The notes under the pieces are model-generated. The model did no database searches. It saw only the letters and a program-made list of their open reading frames with translations, and was not told the origin of the DNA. 64,000 nt of DNA from Prorocentrum cordatum (lineage: Eukaryota; Sar; Dinophyceae; Prorocentrales; Prorocentraceae): positions 457,001-521,000 of the forward strand of contig CAUYUJ010016305.1 in NCBI GenBank assembly GCA_963575745.1, written 5' to 3'. The translations under genes and the position numbers were made by a program. Numbering within the stretch: the first letter of the stretch is position 1; each line of letters opens with the position of its first letter. Of this stretch, positions 18,268-27,397 are shown in pieces.

Positions 18268-18757
18268 GGATCAGGGGTGCACGGTGCACGGAGAAGTCCT
18301 GCTCCCCCACGCTGTGCCGGCGAGCCCCGGGACGTGGATAGGCGTCGTCGTCCACGCCCCACGCCCTGCTGAGCCGCTCATGGTCGACCTGACCGCGGTG
18401 AGCGCGCTCACGCAGGACGCGCCCGGGCTCGGCTCTGCGCGGCGGGGCGGCGCGGCGGCGGCGGCCGAGGCGCGGCGCAAGCGGGCCCGCTACCCGGGAG
18501 TGGCCGTAGTGCCCTTCGTGGTTGAGGACCACGCCCGCCTGGGCGATGAGGCGCTGGCCCTGGCGCGGCTGCTGGCGCCCGCGCAGGACACGGAGTGCGC
18601 GGCGGCCATCCAGCGATTGCACCAGTCGCTCGGTTGCGTCCTCCAAGCGGCGACGCAAGCGCAGGGTTGGGCCACCGACGCCAAGCGCGGCCGAGCTGAG
18701 TTCCCGGCTGACGGACCTGCGCTCCGGGCGCCCCGCTGCTGCGGGGCAAACCGCTGA
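18215..18757 (+). pseudogene. LINE-D C-terminal domain, possible PD-(D/E)XK-type nuclease
   Basis: 180 codons. Begins with RHRDAGCAALAGCC, the end of the zinc finger. Then EVLLPHAVPASPGTW, a strand with PLMVDLTAVSALTQDAP, a helix of Ala/Arg ending in RRKRARYPGVAVVPFVVED, and LGDEALALARLLAP. A conserved D in a beta-strand followed by a helix with K-R-x-x-Y and a V-P-F-V strand suits a restriction-like endonuclease fold, as in the RLE of R2-type elements. That is inference: no full PD-(D/E)XK signature is visible. Confidence 0.42.
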
Positions 18758-19065
18758 CGCCGCGGGAGAAGCCCGAGCTGCGCTCGCGCGGGCGCCGAGC
18801 TGACACCCGCCTGCCGGGCTGGCGGCGGCGCCGCGCTGAACCGACTGCGGGACGCAGGCAGAGCGGCGCCGCGGCCGCCGCGCGGAGCAGACCGCTCGAC
18901 TGGCAGGGGCGTTGATGCCAATCGCGGCGCTGCCACTGCTGCCGCTGTGGGCGGCGCGCGGGAAGCCGAAAAGCGCTGCCCCCCGCGCCGACGGCGCCGC
19001 CGCCACCACCGCCGCTGGCCGCGCCGACGGCGCCGCCGCCTCAGGCCCCGTCGCAGGCCCCCCCG

Positions 19066-19545
19066 AAGAGGAGAAGGAGGAGGAGGAAGAGGAGGAGGAG
19101 GAGGAGGAGGAGGAGGAGGAGGAGGAGGAGGAGGAGGAGGAGGAGGAGGAGGGAGGAGGAGGAGGAAGAGGAGGAGGAGGAGGAGGAGGAGGAGGAGGAG
19201 GAGGAGGAGGAGGAGAAGAGGTGGAGGAGGAGAGGAGGAGGAGGAGGAGGAGGAGGAGAAGGAGGAGGAGGAAGAGGAGGCGGAGGCGGAGTAGGAGGAG
19301 GAGGAGGAGGAAAAGGAGGAGGAGGAGGATGAGGAGGAGGAGGAGGAGGAGGAGGAGGAGGAGAAGGAAGAGGAGAAGGAGGAGGAAAAGGAGTAAGACG
19401 AGCAGGAGAAGGAGGAGGAGGACGAGGAGGAAGAGGAGGAGGAGGAGGGAGAAGGAGGCGGAGGAGGAAAAAGAGAAGGAAGAGGAGGAGGAGGGAGAAG
19501 GAGGCGGAGGAGGAAAAAGAGAAGGAAGAGGAGGAGGAAGGGATT
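19066..19545 (+). repeat. (GGA)n polypurine tract, about 480 bp
   Basis: Almost uninterrupted GGA/GAA triplets. Long Glu/Gly/Arg (plus) or Ser/Leu/Pro (minus) open frames across it are artefacts of the triplet repeat. It follows the last identifiable LINE-D sequence (about 18806) after 260 bp of Ala/Gly-rich DNA. Confidence 0.93.
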
Positions 19546-19693
19546 TTTCTCCTGGAGTCCCCAGGGGGCCTAGCCGTGATATATCGAAATATCGCTGACC
19601 TGCGGCCGCTGAGGTGCGCAGCTGTTGGTGATGAAACCCAGCTGTGCACCCAAACAGATGCAGCCAAATAGCCGCAGGAAGAAATCAAACGAT

Positions 19694-20035
19694 TTAGCTG
19701 CTGTCGGCAGCGCCAAGGGCCAAACGGGCCCTTTCACGTGCCTGGGCGCGCTCGAGCAAAGCCTGCATGCGGGGTGTCTGCATTAGGCCTCCTGCACTGC
19801 TGGACGCTCCAACTTCCTCGGGCGGCGGGAGCGTCGAGGTATATGACAAATTCGTCCCCCCTCGCCTGCTGGAGGTGGTGACTCGGGCCCTTTCCTCCCT
19901 GTAATGAGGATGTAAGCCCTGGCATAGCCTGCGAAGGGTAGTGGGTGCCCCACGCAATTGATGCTGTGCGCATTCTCCACTCAGGAGATAGCATATATCA
20001 GAGGTGTAGGCGCCACAAACAACGCAAACCAGCAC
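19694..20035 (-). pseudogene. LINE-E C-terminal zinc-ribbon module
   Basis: 113 codons. LVCVVCGAYTSDICYLLSGE at the start, then C, then LRRLCQGLHPHY at ~34-45: C-x2-CG, a further Cys pair, and L-x2-L-x2-G-x-HP, as in LINE-B at 5686-6234. The tail RMQALLERAQARERARLA is a charged helix. Probably nucleic-acid binding. Separated from RNase H by about 250 bp in other frames. Confidence 0.6.
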
Positions 20036-20292
20036 GCTTTTATCCTGTCATATCTACCAACTTTACAATGGGCAATGGTGTGCCCCAGGGGTAAGTCCAA
20101 GGTCTGGCGGAGCGTCTCGGTCATTCCTGCACATCCTACCATTGGGGCGCGTGGCAGGGTTTCCCCAAAAGGCCAAACAGCGAACGCATCGGGCATGACC
20201 TTCTCCGAGGTCCTGCCGCGCGCGCCAGCCGCCAGGCTCCAAAAACTTGGCCCTGGGACCTCCTCCAGCGCACCGGAGAAACCGCCGACGCT

Positions 20293-20800
20293 TTACCGTG
20301 GTTGAAGGTGGTCGAGGAAGGCTCTCTCGGTCTGGGCGTCGGCATGCCCTTTGCCGAGACCGACGCGACGTTCAGCATCTGGTAACGAGCCGAGCATCTC
20401 CATATCACGGTGAACTGGTGCGTGGAGGATGGGCGGGTCGTGGCCCGCGGACTCGTGGAGAAGCGCCCCACGCCTCAGTCCTGCATAGCGGTGTCCATGG
20501 GAAACCTGATGGGCACGGGGGATCTGACCTAACTCAATCACCGTCATACTGTCTCCAAAACGAGCCACTCCGAATTTTTGAAACATAAGGGCGAGGGCCA
20601 TTCCAAGATGTTCCCCCGCATGGGGCGTCTGCGGGAGGGCGTCGAGAACCGTGCCGCGGGCAGTGGCCGGGATCTCGTCGGGGCCCTGTCCCAAGGGCAC
20701 CCAAGCGTACGAGGCGCGGGACAACTCGCGAATGCTGCGACGCATCGCCGACCCATCGATGCACGCATCGGCGCCAGTAAGATCAACACTACCCCGAGAG
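20293..20800 (-). pseudogene. LINE-E RNase H domain
   Basis: In one minus frame from about 20800 the sequence reads VDLTGADACIDGSAMRRS, then LSRASYAWVPLGQGPDEI, then GTVLDALPQTPHAGEHLGMA. This fits RNase H: D-G-S with the first catalytic Asp, a strand with YAWV, then Q-T-P-x-A-x-E-H with the catalytic Glu in the first long helix. The later Asp and His motifs are unclear in the downstream sequence, so the domain is damaged. Confidence 0.6.
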
Positions 20801-21487
20801 ATCTAATTGCCCTGGGAATCGAAGAGGTGGGGGTTGGGGTCAGTGCTGAGGGGGGGGCATCTACTTTCAGGGTGATCCCACCCAAATTCGTCAAACAGCG
20901 TCCTATAATCATTCTCGAAGGCATCGACATGCCAAGTCACTGGATCATCGCCGAGAGCCTCAGTCCGAGCCTGCGCAGCGTCGGGGTGCGCACATTGCCG
21001 CGCTCGGTGGCGGACGCTGTCCAGCTGGCCGCGCAAGGGGCAGCAGCAATCAGAGCAATGCCCGAAGGATCGAGCCTCGAGCGGGTCCAGATCTCTTTGC
21101 AAAAACAGGCGAGGGCCAAATACTTCTCGCGGGGCGTCATGCCCTTCCCACGGGGCCCGAGAAACTTTCTCAGGGGTTCAACGCAAACGCGGGCCTCTTG
21201 GAAACCGGCGGTATCGAAGCGAGCTTACGTTCATGGCCCCTCTGGGTGGCCTGATCAAGGATGCGAGAGAGGAGGGGGGGGGCGGGGCGAGGTACAACTC
21301 ATGCGATGCCCCCTCCCATAACCATCGACAGAAGACAGGGCCGAGGAAGAGGTCCAACCGATCCTGTTCAAACTCAAATGCATCCTTCGGACGGGCCCCC
21401 TGGGCGTTTCCCAAGTAACCGAATCGTCGAACGGGATAGCTTTCCAAATGTTACGCAACTCCTTGATGGTGTAAACGAAACTTCGGG
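20801..21487 (-). pseudogene. LINE-E RT-to-RNase H connector, strongly degraded
   Basis: Three minus frames carry fragments: 21102-20803 has CSDCCCPLRGQLDSVRHRA, a cysteine/histidine finger (C-x2-C ... H); 21140-20937 has LALACFCKEIWTRSRLDP; 21447-21178 is the tail of the thumb. Together they look like the finger before RNase H. No continuous frame. Confidence 0.4.
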
Positions 21488-22880
21488 CTAGGTGAGAGCA
21501 ATCCACACAGCGCTCGCCCAGTGGAGGATGGGCGCGACCGAGGCGCGCCACGGTGGGTCGCCACATATCGCCAGCTTGACATGGAACGAACAGCCTCGGT
21601 GGCGCGGGGGCTTAAAGGCAAAGAAAACACGTCGAGCCTGCTGCAGCTCGAAACCGCTCATCCCCAGGGCCGCGGGCCCGAGCGCGGTGGCAGGTAAAGC
21701 CCCGTCATGTCTATGTTGCCGATGCGCCCTTTTTGTCTTGGAAGCCCCTGCCCGATGCGTTGAAGTACTTTGTGACGGCGACGCATGTCGCTGAAGCGCT
21801 TCTCGCGCCTCCATGTAGCACGAAATCGCGACCGTTGCTGGCCAGGGGCTAGATCCGTGCCGGGCGGTGCGACACTGTTCGGCGCCGCCCCCGCCAACCT
21901 CCCCAAGAGGTTCGCGATCTTCCTGGCCAGCACGGCGCTGCTGGCAAAAGTGCGCACCTTATCAGGATGCATAGCGGCCTCGAGGTCGTCGCGGAACGAG
22001 ATGAAGAAGGCCGCTGATGCGCGAGAAATATGGCACTAAACTTCCTCATCGGCGCCGTGGGACGTGACGCCGTCGTCGTCCACGTACGAGAAGAGCCAGA
22101 CATTGTGGGTGCTCCATCGTGAATCTGTCGAAGGCCCCTAAGCTGTAGACCCAAACAAGAACGCCGTTAAACATGTCTCCCGCTGGTAAACCTGAGTTAG
22201 CGAAAACAAGGAGAACACCGCACTGGGCCCCGAGCCTTCAGAGCCCAGGGCCGCGCCAGTAGTTGACTGTAGGCTGGGCGATGACAGGGTCAATGCCATA
22301 GTCGAGGGCTCTTCGGCGAAGGAAAGCTAAATCGAACGACTCATAGTATTTGGTACCGTCCCGTAACATGCCCCCCGAAACCTGGTCTTCATGATGGGCG
22401 ACATCCGGCTGAACGGCCTGATGCCACGCAGCGTCCTCAGCGCTGCAACCAGGGCCGAAGGCCCTGTATTTCTGACTGTAACGATCGTTGAAATCAACAG
22501 TGTTAGGTCTTCGCAAACGCCCCCACACTCGGACGGGCCCCGCGCGCAAAACTATGGGGCGCCCCCCCCCCCCCCCCCCTATCGGTTTCTCCAGGAGGGG
22601 AAAGCAGCCAAACAAGTTGTTTGGGAACGAGGCCCAGGCTTTCAAAGGCCTGGTTCATCGCCGCGAAAATTACAAGAGCTGCGTCCGACACTAAGCACAA
22701 CTGGCAAGGGTGAATCGCGTCGAGCGACTGAGACATGAGATGGGAAAATGATCGGGGGGCAGCGCGGGTGCCATCAACAGTGGGGCGCGGCAGATGCGCC
22801 CTATCAGGTGCGCGAACTTCGGGCGGCCCATGCGAGGCGCGCCAAAACTTAGCGAGCTCTTCCCCCGCCTCCCGCAGCAA
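21488..22880 (-). pseudogene. LINE-E reverse transcriptase, several frames
   Basis: 22880-22503 gives the lead-in (MNQAFESLGLVPKQLVWLL). 22645-22238 gives the fingers (LLEKPIGGGGGGRPIVLRAG), where a C18 run at 22562-22579 on plus codes extra glycines, then FGPGCSAEDAAWHQAV and DGTKYYESFDLAFLRRRAL, the motif A region with a D. 22154-21658 hold decayed motif B to C pieces. 21814-21488 has the conserved thumb GMSGFELQQARRVFFAF and AICGDPPWRASVAPILHWA. The YxDD motif could not be found intact. Confidence 0.6.
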
Positions 22881-22944
22881 GGTCTGGGGGTCGCTGGAGA
22901 AGATCCCTGGGTGGGTATGAACGGCCGTGGGGCTTCATTGTTCC

Positions 22945-23520
22945 TTAAGTATCCCCCAACAGCGTCTTCTCCTGCCACTCGCCCCAACTATCCGGCTGCC
23001 GCTTCGCGATGGTCTTGGCGGCCTCTTGGAGGTCATCCCCCCGAGACTCGAGAAACTCCAGGCATTGCTGTCGCCGAGAGGAGCTGTCTCCAACGGGGAA
23101 ACGGCGGGCTAGAATCCTAGCCTGAGAGATGGTAGCGTCAAGGCGCACGCTGGTGCCCTCGCCTGGGCACGGCGTGGGTGGCAGCTGGGAAATTTGCATC
23201 TGAACATATTGGGACAAACGATGGACCTGGTCATGGTCCTCTCGATCTTGTTGGGACGTCGAATGAAGCCTGCTGGAAGCTCCGATGGTTTCGGCCAAAT
23301 GGTGGGCCGACCAGACCCAACCCGCATGGGGATCCTGGGTCTCAACCGAACGTGGTTTCGCAAAAATCGGAATCCAGCGGGGTTTAACCAAAGCGCCTTT
23401 GAACCCTTTATGCGTCATCATGCCTCCTGTGAAGGCCTCGAGCTCATGCTCGAAGGTGTTAGCGAAATACTGCCGCGCAAGGGCCAACAGCTCCCAGGCC
23501 TCGCCAACTGGCGCAGTCAT
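22945..23520 (-). pseudogene. LINE-E EN-RT linker
   Basis: 191 codons, Glu/Gln/Arg-rich and helical, starting four codons before the endonuclease frame ends. ISQARILARRFPVGDSS and DDLQEAAKTIAKRQPDSW suggest coiled helices. Assigned by position between the nuclease and the RT. No enzymatic motif. Confidence 0.55.
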
Positions 23521-24330
23521 GGCCTTGGCGGCGGCTGCCTCGGCAAGGTCGCGCGGCGTAGACCAGCCCTTCGGGCGCGGGGTAGGTCCCGCGGAAAGAC
23601 TTGTGGGTAACTTCCGGTGGGGTCTATACGTGGGCTGCTTACAAGTGACGGCGTCATCGCGAAGCGTATGGTGACAGGTCTATGAGGCCTGTGGGCCCAC
23701 GCAGTTCCAGCGTTTATACTGCCGCAAGCTTCAGCAAAACTCGCGCGAACAAGAAAGCAATCAATCGTGGCAAGGCTGGCGGGGGAGAGGCAAGTTTTCT
23801 CAGCGGGGGCCGCGGGCGAGCCCCCCGCGCGACGCGCCGCCCCCGAGGCCTCGACGAAAGATGGCACGAGGTTCCAATAGCAGCCAGCTACGGACATGTG
23901 GGCCCCATCCAGCCTTTCCCCCAGGAGGCGTAGTAAACGAACGTTGAGGGGGCAGAGGCCAGCGCCACTCTCGAGGCAACCGCAAATAACGTGGAGAGGG
24001 GGCCAAGCGGGGATGTCCACAATGACCTGCATCAATCTACCTGGGGCAAGGGCCCCATCCACTGCCCGCCGGCCAACGAAGGCCAAGGCGCGCGCGAACG
24101 AAGACCGCCACCCAAGCCCTGGGGCGCCCCGAGACGCCCGAGGAGGAAGGGGAGAGGAGCACTTTCCAACCCATTCCTCCCGATGGACTACATCTATCAC
24201 CCTCGCGCCCCTGGGTGGCGCCGGTCTCCCGCGCCAGTAGAATGCTCGCGCTGGACAGTCGCAACCTCTCGCGGAGGGCGCTCCAGCTGTGACCATTGCA
24301 CGTCTCTGTGGTGACCGCATCGCCCATTCC
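23517..24330 (-). pseudogene. LINE-E apurinic-type endonuclease, C-terminal two-thirds
   Basis: The open frame extends to 24923, but its first ~200 residues are satellite. From about 24330 it reads RLMQVIVDIPAWPPLHVI, then MSVAGCYWNLVPSFVEASG where the expected motif is GDWN, then AEKTCLSPASLATIDCFLV and HRPHRPVTIRF for the last S/P-H motif. The Asp of G-D-W-N is Cys-Tyr here, so it is likely inactive. The N-terminal strand and catalytic Glu are missing or replaced by satellite DNA. Confidence 0.6.
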
Positions 24331-24366
24331 AAGATATTGCTCCGAGGAAGGAGGGGGCGAACCTGA

Positions 24367-25957
24367 AAGGGGGGGCGGATGTGAAAGCGGGCGGCGAAAG
24401 TGGGCGGCGAAAGTGGGCGGCGAAAGCGGGCGGAGAAAATGGGTGGCGATTGATTGTCGCGAATAAGCTGTACCTTGTCGCGTTTCAGCTTTCTCTGGTC
24501 GCGCTTCAGTTTTCCTAGTCGCGAGAACACCCGGCTTTTCTCCTCCGGATGGTTTCGCGACAAGCAGCTTCGCGACAAGGGCGAGACATATCCACTACAA
24601 GCAAACCCGCGTTCGCCACCCACGTTCGCCACCCACTTTCGCGGCTCACTTTCGCCACCCGCTTTCGCCGCCCACTTTCGCCGCCCACTTTCGCCGCCCA
24701 CTTTGGCCGCCCACTTTCGCCGGCCAATTTCGCCGCCCACTTTCGCCGCCCACTTTCGCCGCCCACTTTCGCCGCTCACTTTAGCCGCCCACCTTCGCCG
24801 CCCACATTCGCCACCCACTTTCGCCGCCCACTTTCGCCGCCCACTTCGCCGCCCACTCTCGCCGCCCACACTCTCGCCGCCCACTGTCGCCGCCCACTTT
24901 CGCGGCCCACTTTCGCCGCCCACTTTCGCCGCCTATTTCGCCGCCCACTTTCGCTACCCGCATTCGCCGCCCGCTCTCGCCGCCCACTTTCGCCGCCCAC
25001 TTTCGCCGCCCACATTCGCCGCTCGCTCTCGCCGCCCACCTTCGCCACCCACTTTCGCCGCCCACTTTCGCCGCCCGCGCTCGCCGGCCACATTCGCCAC
25101 CCGCGCTCTCGCCGCCCACTTTCGCCACCCACTTTCCTCCTTTCCTTCGCCACCCACTTTCTTTTGCGCCCTCGCCGCCCACTTTCGCCGCCCGCTTTTG
25201 TTCGCCGCCCGCTTTCGTTCGCCGCCCACTTTCGTTCGCCACCCACTTTCGTTCGCCACCCACTTTCGTTCACCGCTCACTTTCGTTCGCCGCGCACTGT
25301 CGTTCGCAACCCCTTTTCGCTCGCCGCTCAATTTCGTTCGCCACCCACTTCCGTTCGCCGCCCACTTTCGCTCGCCGCCCACCTTCGTTCGCCGCCCACT
25401 TTTGCTCGCCTTCCTCTTTCGTTCGCCGCCCGTTTTTGTTCGCCACCCGCTTTCGTTCGCCGCCTTCTTTCGTTCGCCGCCCACTTTCGTTCGCCGCCCA
25501 CTTTCGCCCGCCGCCCACTTTCGCTCGCCGCCCACTTCCGCTCGCCGCACAATTTCGTTCGCCGCCCACTTTCGTCCGCCACCCACGTTCGTTCGCCGCC
25601 CGCTTTCGTTCGCCGCCTACTTTCGTTCACCGCCCGCGTTCGTTCGCCACCCACTTCCGCTCGCCACCCACGTTTGCTCGCCGCCCACTCTCGCGCGAAA
25701 GTGGGCGGCGAAAGTGGGCGGCGAAAGGTGGCGGCGAAAGTGGGCGGCGAAAGTGGGCGGCGAGAGTGGGCGGCGAAAGTGGGCGGCGAAAGTGGGCGGC
25801 GAAAGTGGGCGGCGAAAGTGGGCGGCGAAAGTGGGCGGCGAATGTGGGCGGCGAAAGTGGGCGGCGAAAGTGGGTGGCGAAAGTGGGCGGCCAAAGTGGG
25901 CGGCCAAAGTGGGCGGCGAAAGTGGGTGGCGAAAGTGGGCGGCGAAAGTGGGTGGCG
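24367..25957 (+). repeat. 13-bp/17-bp satellite arranged as a large inverted repeat
   Basis: Unit GGCGAAAGTGGGC (13 bp) on plus at 24367-24440 and 25693-25957, and its reverse complement at about 24610-25140. From about 25190 to 25690 the unit is 17 bp (CGTTCGCCGCCCACTTT), the 13-mer plus four bases. The change of orientation is at about 25693. Neither 13 nor 17 is a multiple of 3, so every frame cycles through the same 13- or 17-residue peptide, and frames are open on both strands (KVGGESGRRKWAA one way, FRRPLSPPTFAAH the other). These are not genes. Confidence 0.95.
24441..24545 (+). repeat. Satellite flank, copy 1
   Basis: About 100 bp after the first short 13-bp array: GATTGATTGTCGCGAATAAG, then TAGCTGT-like sequence, two TTTCAG(C/T)TTTC repeats and TTTTCCTAGTCGCGAGAACA. 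It matches 25958-26050, which follows the last array in the same orientation, with T for C in many CpG positions of copy 2. Confidence 0.85.
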
Positions 25958-26050
25958 ATTGCTTGTCGTGAATTAGCTGTGCCTTGTCGTGTTTCAGTTT
26001 TCTCTTTTCGTGTTTCAGTTTTCCTAGTCGTGAGAACGCCTTAGTTTTCC
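25958..26050 (+). repeat. Satellite flank, copy 2
   Basis: Matches 24441-24545: GATTGCTTGTCGTGAATTAG, TTTCAGTTTTC repeats and TTTTCCTAGTCGTGAGAAC. Array plus flank therefore behaves as one duplicated unit on either side of the inverted array. Confidence 0.85.
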
Positions 26051-26055
26051 CTCCA

Positions 26056-26399
26056 GCCCAGTCGCCGCAAGTGGACCTCATCTGATTTTGCAGATACAGG
26101 CGCGTTCACCTGCAGCCAACTCCGTGATGGCCCACTACTGATATGCAAAACGCCTATCCTTCCTTCCCCTCGCAGCTCGACCGACACGCCGGCGGCGCTC
26201 TCTCACGCGCAGGTTCGGGGCGACCCTGCAAAACCCTGGGTCGCAGCTCTAGGATTGCATTTCTTTCCGGAAGGTTTGGGCTTATCCGCAAAACCCAATG
26301 GCAACATCGCGGCGCGCACGTCCACAGTCAAACAACTTTGGTAAGCCAAGTGTACTACCGCCCAGACTTCCTCGAAGGCTTCATGGATATGCTTTTACT
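26056..26399. other. Spacer with no recognised feature
   Basis: About 340 bp of mixed composition. No long frame, tandem repeat or RNA gene seen. It ends exactly at the left terminus of the 1-kb element. Confidence 0.5.
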
Positions 26400-27397
26400 A
26401 TCCGCAAGGGCTTCGCCCCCTGCCGCCGGCCCCCATCGTTCGGAAAATGGGCAATGCAAGAATGAAATCATGAGGCCTTGGCGCCGCCGTGAAGCGCCGG
26501 GACTTCACGCGAAGACGATGAGCAATCGGCAGAACAAATTGAGATTATGATGGCATTGTTGAACGCGGCGTTGTATTTCAAGCTTGCTCGCGCATGCTGC
26601 GCAAAAGGTTTCCTGCGATTAAAATGGTGCAAGTCCCATGCGTTCGTTGACCCTGGCCCCGCCGATCTGCGTGAGGAGTGCCGCCGGATTTCAGACGCGC
26701 GGAAAATCATTGTGTTGTTGGGCCCTGACCCCGCCGATCTGCATGAGGGGTGCAACCGGATTTCAGAAATGTGGCAAACCCCTTGCGTTTTTAGACCCTG
26801 GCCCCGCCGATCTGCGCGCGAGGGGCCACCCAATTTAGAGACACGTGGCAAATCCAATTGGTTGTTCGACCCTGGCCCCGCCGATCTGCAGGAGGGGCGC
26901 CACTGAATTGCAAAGTGTGGCAAGGCAAATCCCATTTGGATTTGTTCGACCCTCGCCCCGCCGATCTGCACGAGGGGCGCCGCCGCATTTCAAACGCGTG
27001 GCAAATCCCATTGGTTGTTCGACCCTGGCCCCGCCGATCTGCGCGACGGGAGCTACCGAATTTTCAAAATTGTGGCAAATTCAATTGGTTGTTCGACCAT
27101 GACCCCGCCGATGTGCGTGAGGGGTGCCGCCGAATTTCAAACGCGTGGCAAATCCCATTGGTTGTTCGATCCTGGCCCCGCCGATCTGCGTGATGGGGCT
27201 AACGAATTTCAGACACGCGACACATCCCAATGGTTTTTCGGACCTGACCCCGCCGATCTGCGTGAGGGATGCCGCCGGGCTTCAAACGTGCGGCAAAATG
27301 CATGTTGGGCCCTGGCCCAGCCGATCTGCGTGATGGGGCTGCCGGATTTCAGATCTGCTCTGTGTAATGATTTAATGCTGGCACCCCGAAGTTGCGG
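26400..27397 (+). mobile_element. 1-kb minisatellite-bearing element, copy 1
   Basis: Begins ATCCGCAAGGGCTTCGCCCC, ends GCGGAT (inverse of ATCCGC), 998 bp. A 5' module of about 150 bp contains a GGGC-TTCG-CCC hairpin, a CCGCCGGCCCCC box and CATGAGGCCTTGGCGC. After a spacer comes the 73-bp minisatellite. The same start, module, minisatellite and end occur in reverse at 43043-44051, where the copia sequence on both sides fixes the borders. No protein-coding potential is evident, so it is presumably non-autonomous. Confidence 0.75.
26640..27345 (+). repeat. 73-bp minisatellite, ten copies, in copy 1
   Basis: GCCGATCTGC recurs at 26661, 26733, 26806, 26880, 26960, 27033, 27107 (variant), 27180, 27252 and 27320, mostly 72-74 apart. 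Unit: GACCCTGGCCCCGCCGATCT, GCGTGAGGGGTGCCGCC, GAATTTCAAACGCGTGGCAA, ATCCCATTGGTTGTTC. Open frames across it are repeat artefacts. Confidence 0.93.

Larger units (their letters stand above)
17572..18806 (+). mobile_element. LINE-D: 3' fragment of a non-LTR retrotransposon
   Basis: Only the region after the RT is present, opening directly from a (GGA)n tract at 17572-17602 and followed by a much longer one at 19066-19545. It is the only LINE on the plus strand. The frames at 17580-18267 and 18215-18757 together read as thumb, cysteine-rich finger and a conserved C-terminal domain. 5' truncation is typical of LINE insertion. Confidence 0.6.
19694..24330 (-). mobile_element. LINE-E: non-LTR retrotransposon, decayed
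   Basis: On minus: endonuclease (about 24330-23517), linker (23520-22945), RT (22880-21488, several frames), degenerate thumb region (21490-20800), RNase H (about 20800-20293) and zinc module (20035-19694). The same domain order and the same terminal zinc module as LINE-B. Its 5' side is cut by the satellite at 24367, and no ORF1 is found beyond it. Confidence 0.72.

Noticed and set aside
18080-19009. 309-codon minus frame
   Set aside because: Arg/Ala-rich shadow of the plus-strand LINE-D frames, which hold the recognisable motifs.
23517-24923. 468-codon open frame taken as one gene
   Set aside because: The first ~200 residues are the 13-bp satellite translated; only the part below about 24330 is endonuclease sequence.
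24454-25971. 500-codon Pro/Arg/Phe-rich proteins on plus
   Set aside because: Pure satellite translation; the same peptide cycles in all frames.
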